Assembly: GCA_902785925.1 (NCBI GenBank)
Contig: CADAAI010000014.1
Span: 61,341 to 125,340, forward strand
Reading direction: 5' to 3'
From: an uncultured Bacteroidales bacterium
Lineage (GTDB): Bacteria > Bacteroidota > Bacteroidia > Bacteroidales > Muribaculaceae
Length of the DNA: 64,000 bases
The notes below the pieces were generated by a model. It was not told where the DNA came from. It searched no databases and worked only from the letters and a program-made list of their open reading frames with translations. Shown here one piece after another: positions 59,600 through 64,000 of this stretch. The position numbers and the translations under genes were made by a program. Every line of letters starts with the position of its first letter. Within the stretch, counting starts at the first letter, position 1.

Positions 59600-59665
59600 C
59601 AATAACACGTAAAACTCACATTTATTTATTATAAAACTAAAACTGGAAATTATAAACTATGCCTT

Positions 59666-61456
59666 ATGAGACGATATGTTGGCTGCTTTTTGACTGTCCT
59701 GTGTTTGGCAAGTTTATGCGTGCCCAATTGCCATGCCGATGTTTTTGAACCAGGATCTTACTATTTTGACAACAGCAAGATTAATTATGCCAATGTTGAG
59801 TTTGCGACTTTCGACACCGTTAATGTTGTGGTTAATGTCTATAAATTGTCGGTGCCTGCTGGCAGTGACGGTTGGTGGCAATTGACGCTTGATGAGCCTG
59901 TTGGATGCGACCTTTATTCTTTTATAGAAAGCGATGTTGACTCTGGTACCTTTGATGAGGCAGTGAATGATTTTATTGAGAACCATACTTCACGACACAC
60001 ACTGATGGGAATGTGGCGCGAAATAAACCCCGACACTCACCCCCATCGGTGCGATTACGTCTATTGTCCTATACTTGATGACACCCTAGAGAGTGACGGC
60101 TATTGGAGAACTCAAGAGAGCTATAATGCGACAGCCTCGGGCACCCTGCCTGTTATACACATCAAAACTCAAGGCTCCTGTCCGGTTACAACTAAGGACA
60201 ATTATATTGATGCCACTTTGTGGATCGACAATTGCGGCAGTGGTGATTCCCAATCGCTTGGCAGCGAGGAAAATCCACTTGAGCTGTCGATAAAAGGTCG
60301 AGGCAATTACACCTGGCGAGGATTCTATAAGAAACCTTACAAAATAAAGTTCGCTCATAAACAATCACCCTTGGGGCTTGACAAGAGCAAGCATTTTGTC
60401 TTGCTGCCACATGCCGACGACCTTAGTGGTTTTCTACGTGACGAGACAGGCTTTGAATTGAGCCGACAAGTGGGAATGCCTTACACCACACGGCAACTTC
60501 CAGTTGAGTTGTTCCTTAATGATGAATACGTGGGGCTTTATTTCCTGTGCGAGAATATAAGAGTGGAAGATGGCCGTGTAGGAATTGTCGAGCAGAGTGA
60601 TAATGAAACCAATCCTTACTATGTGAGTGGGGGATGGCTGCTGGAGGTTAACGGGAACGACACGCGTGTTTATGGTATGTCTCAAAATAATGATTCGTCA
60701 AAGGGGTGGTTCTTCTTCACTTCTCATTCTCCCGAAAAAGTGTCGCAAGTGCAAGTCGATTATATTTCTCGTTTAATCTCCAAGGTCGACAGCTGTGTAT
60801 TTGTCAATAATAAAAATGATACTGGCTGGGAACAGTATCTTGACATGGGCACGCTCACGCGCTTCTACATCATTAATGAGGTGATGTCTAATATTGAGTC
60901 ATTCTGTCGCAGCATGTTTATTTATAAGGACAGGGGTGAGGACGAGAAACTGATGTTTGGGCCGGTGTGGGATTTTGGCAACAGTTTCACCCGTGCCAAA
61001 ACCGATGATTTCATCTTCAACTACGAGTCACCATTCACATTCCTGTGGATAGAGGAACTGTTAAAGTTTCCCCGGTATCAGAGTTCGATTTCGACTTTGT
61101 GGAAAGAATTTAGAGATGATGGAGTTTTAGACAAAGTGGTTGCACACGATAGGCAATTTCTGGATGTTATAGAAATCGCTAAACAATATGACAAGGTTAG
61201 ATGGCCTTACTATAGTGACCTGTGGAATGGCGCTTCAGACGAATTTCTTAATAACATTTTGCTCAAGGCGGCTTGGCTTGATGAGCAATGGGGGTATGAT
61301 AGTGGAATACCGACTGTGACACCCAGCAAAGAGGTTAAATCGGTGCTATATTACAACCTCCAGGGCATTAGCAGCAGCGAGCCTTTCAAGGGCTTCAACA
61401 TCCGCGTCACAACCTACAACGACGGCACACGCACCACCGAGAAAATCATCAAATGA
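59666..61456 (+). CDS. Secreted CotH-like protein with C-terminal tag module
   Basis: A 596-residue exported protein. Residues 1-24 are a signal peptide (ending CHA). The central region matches the CotH kinase-like family: LELSIKGRGNYTWRGFYKKP followed by YKIKF, then DDLSGFLRDETGFELSRQVG, LFLNDEYVGLYFLCENIRVE and FGPVWDFGN. CotH proteins are atypical kinases that phosphorylate spore-coat proteins in Bacillus; Bacteroidota members are cell-surface proteins of unknown target. The last 42 residues (from KEVKSVLYYNLQG) form a module shared with the next gene and look like a type IX secretion or other C-terminal sorting tag. It lies 66 bp after the acyltransferase gene. Confidence 0.85.
   Translation: MRRYVGCFLTVLCLASLCVPNCHADVFEPGSYYFDNSKINYANVEFATFDTVNVVVNVYKLSVPAGSDGWWQLTLDEPVGCDLYSFIESDVDSGTFDEAVNDFIENHTSRHTLMGMWREINPDTHPHRCDYVYCPILDDTLESDGYWRTQESYNATASGTLPVIHIKTQGSCPVTTKDNYIDATLWIDNCGSGDSQSLGSEENPLELSIKGRGNYTWRGFYKKPYKIKFAHKQSPLGLDKSKHFVLLPHADDLSGFLRDETGFELSRQVGMPYTTRQLPVELFLNDEYVGLYFLCENIRVEDGRVGIVEQSDNETNPYYVSGGWLLEVNGNDTRVYGMSQNNDSSKGWFFFTSHSPEKVSQVQVDYISRLISKVDSCVFVNNKNDTGWEQYLDMGTLTRFYIINEVMSNIESFCRSMFIYKDRGEDEKLMFGPVWDFGNSFTRAKTDDFIFNYESPFTFLWIEELLKFPRYQSSISTLWKEFRDDGVLDKVVAHDRQFLDVIEIAKQYDKVRWPYYSDLWNGASDEFLNNILLKAAWLDEQWGYDSGIPTVTPSKEVKSVLYYNLQGISSSEPFKGFNIRVTTYNDGTRTTEKIIK
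61352..61447 (+). repeat. Shared C-terminal module, copy 1 (96 bp)
   Basis: Encodes YNLQGISSSEPFKGFNIRVT plus the following TYNDGTRTTEKI at the end of the CotH-like protein. The DNA matches 63412-63507 at all but one of 96 positions, although the rest of the two genes is unrelated. Confidence 0.9.
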
Positions 61457-61566
61457 ATATAAATTCGAGCTTTTATATCACTCCTTCCTGACATTGTGTA
61501 TGTGTGACTTAACGGCCTAATCGTTAGCTTGTTTTTAGTTTTTTGCAACAATATTTAACACAATAA

Positions 61567-61597
61567 TTCGTTTATTATAAATAAATTAGTATTTTTG
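61567..61597 (+). promoter_or_regulatory. Promoter of the EF-hand/LRR-like protein gene
   Basis: TTCG (61567-61570), a 19-bp spacer and TATTTTTG (61590-61597). One mismatch at -33. The ATG is 30 bp downstream. Confidence 0.55.
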
Positions 61598-61626
61598 CGA
61601 TTGATGTCAATAAAACCATTACAGTC

Positions 61627-63516
61627 ATGAAAAAGATTGCTTTTATCCTAGTTATGACGCTCGCTTTTCCTCTATTGATGCCGCAAGCCTCAATGATGGC
61701 CGCCAATGACGGCGCCACTGCCAGCAAGGACCTCAGTGGCTTGAACTACTATGACTTCTACATTGACTATTTCAACAACACTTTCGAGCACTACCCAATC
61801 TACAACTATGCTGAATATTCCGAAGGATATGTCGATTTGGGCTGGTCAATACAGAACTTGCAGGACCTTAATTATTATTATCAATATCCTGCCTATTATG
61901 CCAAGAACTGTTTCTATGACTGGTGCTTGAGATATGTTGATCTCGATAATGACAGCATTCTCTCGGCCGACGAACTTGAGGCTGTCAGGGTGATTGACAG
62001 CAATGCCGACCCGGAGCACATTCTGGGAAGAAATGCGGTGGACTATCACTTCGACTGGTTCCCAAATCTGGAAACTCTTGAACTCAACCATCCCAACTGG
62101 CGTTACTTGATAGGCGACAAGAACGAAGCATTGAACCTTAGGCGAGAACAGATTTCATATGAATCATACTATGCGACCCAGGTATATTTTAACGACAACA
62201 AACCGTTCTCGCACCTATATCTCCCAATGACAGGCAATCTCAATCGTGTGGTAATAAAGAACTCTCCAATGCTCTTCTTCAACTATGAGCCACAAGAGGG
62301 TGTCGACATTCCTGAAATCACCATCGAGGGGGTGGCTGTAGGCAATGAGAGTGGCTACACATTCAGTTTGAATAAGTATGTGGCGGCAGGACTCGATGTG
62401 AACCGAATCGTGAGTGTCGATAATGCCCAAGTGGTTATACAGGACGATGGTAACACCTATCTGCAGTTCAATGATGGTGCTCGTGTGGCTCACATGAAAT
62501 ACCTCATTGCAACCAATGGCGACAAGCAATACACTTGCAACAGCACTATCAAGATTCAGGTTCAAACGGGATGGCTACGCAATGAGAAGCTGGCAATACA
62601 GGAGGGCGAGAGCGTAGCCATCGACCAGGAGCATTTCCCTGATCCTTACTTCCGTCAATATCTTGCTACTTACGTCGACACCAACGAGGATGCAATTCTT
62701 TCCTATGAGGAACTGGGGAATGTGCACCTGTTAAGAACACACCGAGACTCATGGCACCTGTACTATAGTGACGGGTTTGAGGGTGATGACCTGCTCAAGA
62801 AAGTCATTAACTTCAAGGGTATTGAGTATCTCTATAATCTCGAGGGGGTTTCGTTCGGACATGACACTTGGGGGATTGATGACGAGTCCAACATTTACCA
62901 TCTCAGGAATTTAGACCTCTCACACAACACAAATCTCATCTACTTCTATCTTGGCACCGATGCCGAGGCAATAGACATCAAGTTGCCTGATACCGATGGA
63001 CTGGAGCTCAGCAATCCCTGGATGCGCATGGGGTTCGAATATGACACCTCCTATCCTGCTATACGAATTGTTGACCTGGATGAAGACAACGCCTACAGCC
63101 TTGAAGAAGACATTGACAATGGGCTCGACCTAAATCGACTCACTGTTATTGATGGTGGACATCTCGAGGGAAACAAGGTTGTCTTTGATGATGGTGTCGC
63201 CTGCGTCGATCTACAGTATGTGGCAAGACCACCCATCATGGGAGGGGCCAACTATCCATTCGACAGGTATCTGCAAAACTACTATGTCCTTTACAATCTC
63301 ATCAACACAAAACTATATGATTCAAGAGTGTCTAATGCTCAATTGATCATGCAACAATTGACGGGAATCGACAATCTCGTAACCAACAAAGAAGTCAAGA
63401 GCGTGCGCTACTACAACCTCCAGGGCATTAGCAGCAGCGAGCCATTCAAGGGCTTCAACATCCGCGTCACAACCTACAACGACGGCACACGCACCACCGA
63501 GAAAATCCTAAGATAA
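61627..63516 (+). CDS. Secreted EF-hand/leucine-rich-repeat-like surface protein
   Basis: A 629-residue exported protein with a signal peptide (about 1-25). It contains two EF-hand-like calcium loops, DLDNDSILSADELEAVRVID near residue 105 and VDTNEDAILSYEELGNVHLL near 350. The second is preceded by EHFPDPYFRQYLATY, a hallmark of the bacterial FPDxxFR-type LRR surface proteins. Leucine-rich segments follow (FKGIEYLYNLEGVSFG and LRNLDLSHNTNLIYFYLG). The last 42 residues are the same module as in the CotH-like protein. The protein probably works at the cell surface and may bind calcium. No enzyme domain is seen. Confidence 0.75.
   Translation: MKKIAFILVMTLAFPLLMPQASMMAANDGATASKDLSGLNYYDFYIDYFNNTFEHYPIYNYAEYSEGYVDLGWSIQNLQDLNYYYQYPAYYAKNCFYDWCLRYVDLDNDSILSADELEAVRVIDSNADPEHILGRNAVDYHFDWFPNLETLELNHPNWRYLIGDKNEALNLRREQISYESYYATQVYFNDNKPFSHLYLPMTGNLNRVVIKNSPMLFFNYEPQEGVDIPEITIEGVAVGNESGYTFSLNKYVAAGLDVNRIVSVDNAQVVIQDDGNTYLQFNDGARVAHMKYLIATNGDKQYTCNSTIKIQVQTGWLRNEKLAIQEGESVAIDQEHFPDPYFRQYLATYVDTNEDAILSYEELGNVHLLRTHRDSWHLYYSDGFEGDDLLKKVINFKGIEYLYNLEGVSFGHDTWGIDDESNIYHLRNLDLSHNTNLIYFYLGTDAEAIDIKLPDTDGLELSNPWMRMGFEYDTSYPAIRIVDLDEDNAYSLEEDIDNGLDLNRLTVIDGGHLEGNKVVFDDGVACVDLQYVARPPIMGGANYPFDRYLQNYYVLYNLINTKLYDSRVSNAQLIMQQLTGIDNLVTNKEVKSVRYYNLQGISSSEPFKGFNIRVTTYNDGTRTTEKILR
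63412..63507 (+). repeat. Shared C-terminal module, copy 2 (96 bp)
   Basis: Matches 61352-61447 with one T/A difference. Synonymous sites are identical too, which suggests recent duplication or gene conversion rather than old common ancestry alone. Confidence 0.9.
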
Positions 63517-63544
63517 CCCACTATACATAAAAATGATACAAATA

Positions 63545-63577
63545 AACCGCCAAGAGTGACAGCCTCTTGGCGGTTTT
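63545..63577 (+). terminator. Rho-independent terminator after the EF-hand/LRR gene
   Basis: AACCGCCAAGAG and CTCTTGGCGGTT form a perfect 12-bp stem with a 7-nt loop, followed by a short T-run. It lies about 30 bp past the stop. Confidence 0.85.
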
Positions 63578-63660
63578 GATATTGTTTTATAAGCCCTATC
63601 ACTATTACCTTTGCTCTAACCTCAATGCCATTTTGCATTATTGATGTCAGCGTCTAACGC

Positions 63661-63694
63661 AATTGTGCATTATGCATTAAGAATTGTGCATTGG
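63661..63694 (+). repeat. GTGCATTATG-type dispersed repeat, copy
   Basis: AATTGTGCATTATGCATTAA followed by GAATTGTGCATTGG. It is nearly identical to 58663-58696, and both are preceded by a GTCAGC word. Confidence 0.65.
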
Positions 63695-63847
63695 ATTAAG
63701 CGCTCTTTGACATATTGCAACCCCCACATCACTTAAGAAGCAATGGTGTAGTTAGTGTATTGCAGCGCATGCGCGCTGTTCATTACAATTTGATGCATAA
63801 TTTTAGCGCGCAGCGCTCTAATTTCCACTCCGTAGGAGTGGCAAAAA

Positions 63848-63901
63848 CCGAGTCAACCGAGTCAACCGAGTCAAGTGAGTCAAGTGAGTCAGGTGAGTCA
63901 G
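63848..63901 (+). repeat. Six-unit 9-bp tandem repeat
   Basis: Three CCGAGTCAA units, one GTGAGTCAA and two GTGAGTCAG units in a row, 54 bp in all. The overlapping open frame would read TESTESTESSESSESGES, but no credible gene start or domain supports translation. Confidence 0.85.
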
Positions 63902-64000
63902 GTGTGTATCGTCCTGAAAAAAGTTTACAGATTTATTCTCTCTATTTCATTGATGACGGGTAATGTTGAGCCGTCATTGTTGGTGCAAAAGTCTGTTGGG

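Larger units (their letters stand above)
63578..64000. other. Non-coding end region with repeats
   Basis: About 420 bp with no convincing gene. It holds a GTGCATTATG repeat (63661-63694), GC-rich palindromic words (GCGCATGCGCGC near 63767), a CCACTCC-GTA-GGAGTGG hairpin (63825-63841) and a 9-bp tandem repeat. Confidence 0.6.

Noticed and set aside
63848..63901. Possible CRISPR array
   Set aside because: Units are 9 bp and contiguous with no spacers, and no cas genes are present.
63715..63963. 82-codon open frame over the 9-bp repeats
   Set aside because: It runs through a hairpin, palindromic words and a tandem repeat, and has no recognisable domain or start context.

Overview
The window is a piece of a Bacteroidota chromosome, most likely order Bacteroidales. 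The evidence is the set of lineage-specific genes (DUF4271, DUF4254 and DUF4295 families), the HemD-RnpA-YidD block, an mraW-to-ftsZ division cluster in the Bacteroides order, and promoters built on the Bacteroidota pattern TTTG, about 19 bases, then TAnnTTTG. Shine-Dalgarno sites are largely absent. Muribaculaceae or Prevotellaceae are plausible families, but I cannot decide from sequence alone. I see no phage, insertion sequence, transposase, CRISPR array or rRNA.

Layout. 1-5.6 kb: a Fic protein cut by the window edge with twin palindromes upstream, then a secreted GH13 amylase, a ClbS/DfsB-like protein, a C69 dipeptidase and a small LuxR-type regulator. 5.8 kb: tRNA-Asp. 6-23 kb (minus strand): serS and the division/cell-wall cluster rsmH-ftsL-ftsI-murE-mraY-murD-ftsW-murG-murC-ftsQ-ftsA-ftsZ, compact, with several 4-14 base overlaps and no mraZ at its head. 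23-32 kb (minus): a lipoprotein, topA, the rpmB-rpmG-DUF4295 ribosomal operon with a leader of about 300 nt, a UPF1-like helicase and metG. 32-35 kb (plus): an SGNH esterase/MBOAT acyltransferase pair for glycan O-acylation. 35-41 kb: a membrane protein, a sodium:solute symporter and a probable lipopolysaccharide mini-locus (epimerase, GT9, DUF4254, GT2). 41-46 kb (minus): a YidD-TatD fusion, rnpA, hemD with a histone-like tail, DUF4271, a LOG-family protein and obg. 46-54 kb (plus): tsaD, a TPR protein, a MATE exporter and an iron-sulfur module made of a NapH/NapG-like fusion, a Tat-exported lipoprotein aldo/keto reductase and a BASS-like transporter. 54-58.5 kb (plus): an RlmL-like RNA methyltransferase with an Arg/Asp-rich tail, a membrane protein and pdxB. 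58.5-64 kb: a repeat-bearing gap, a hexapeptide acyltransferase, and two secreted proteins (CotH-like and EF-hand/LRR-like) that share a nearly identical C-terminal module, followed by non-coding repeats.

Most of the window is housekeeping. The parts that repay a second look are the gene fusions and tails (YidD-TatD, HemD-KA tail, RlmL-RD tail, NapH-NapG), the Tat-exported Fe-S reductase module, a repeat-derived in-frame insert inside pdxB together with related intergenic repeats, a shared C-terminal export-tag-like module conserved at DNA level, an 8-G tract at the -33 position of a promoter, and the twin 35-bp palindromes before fic.
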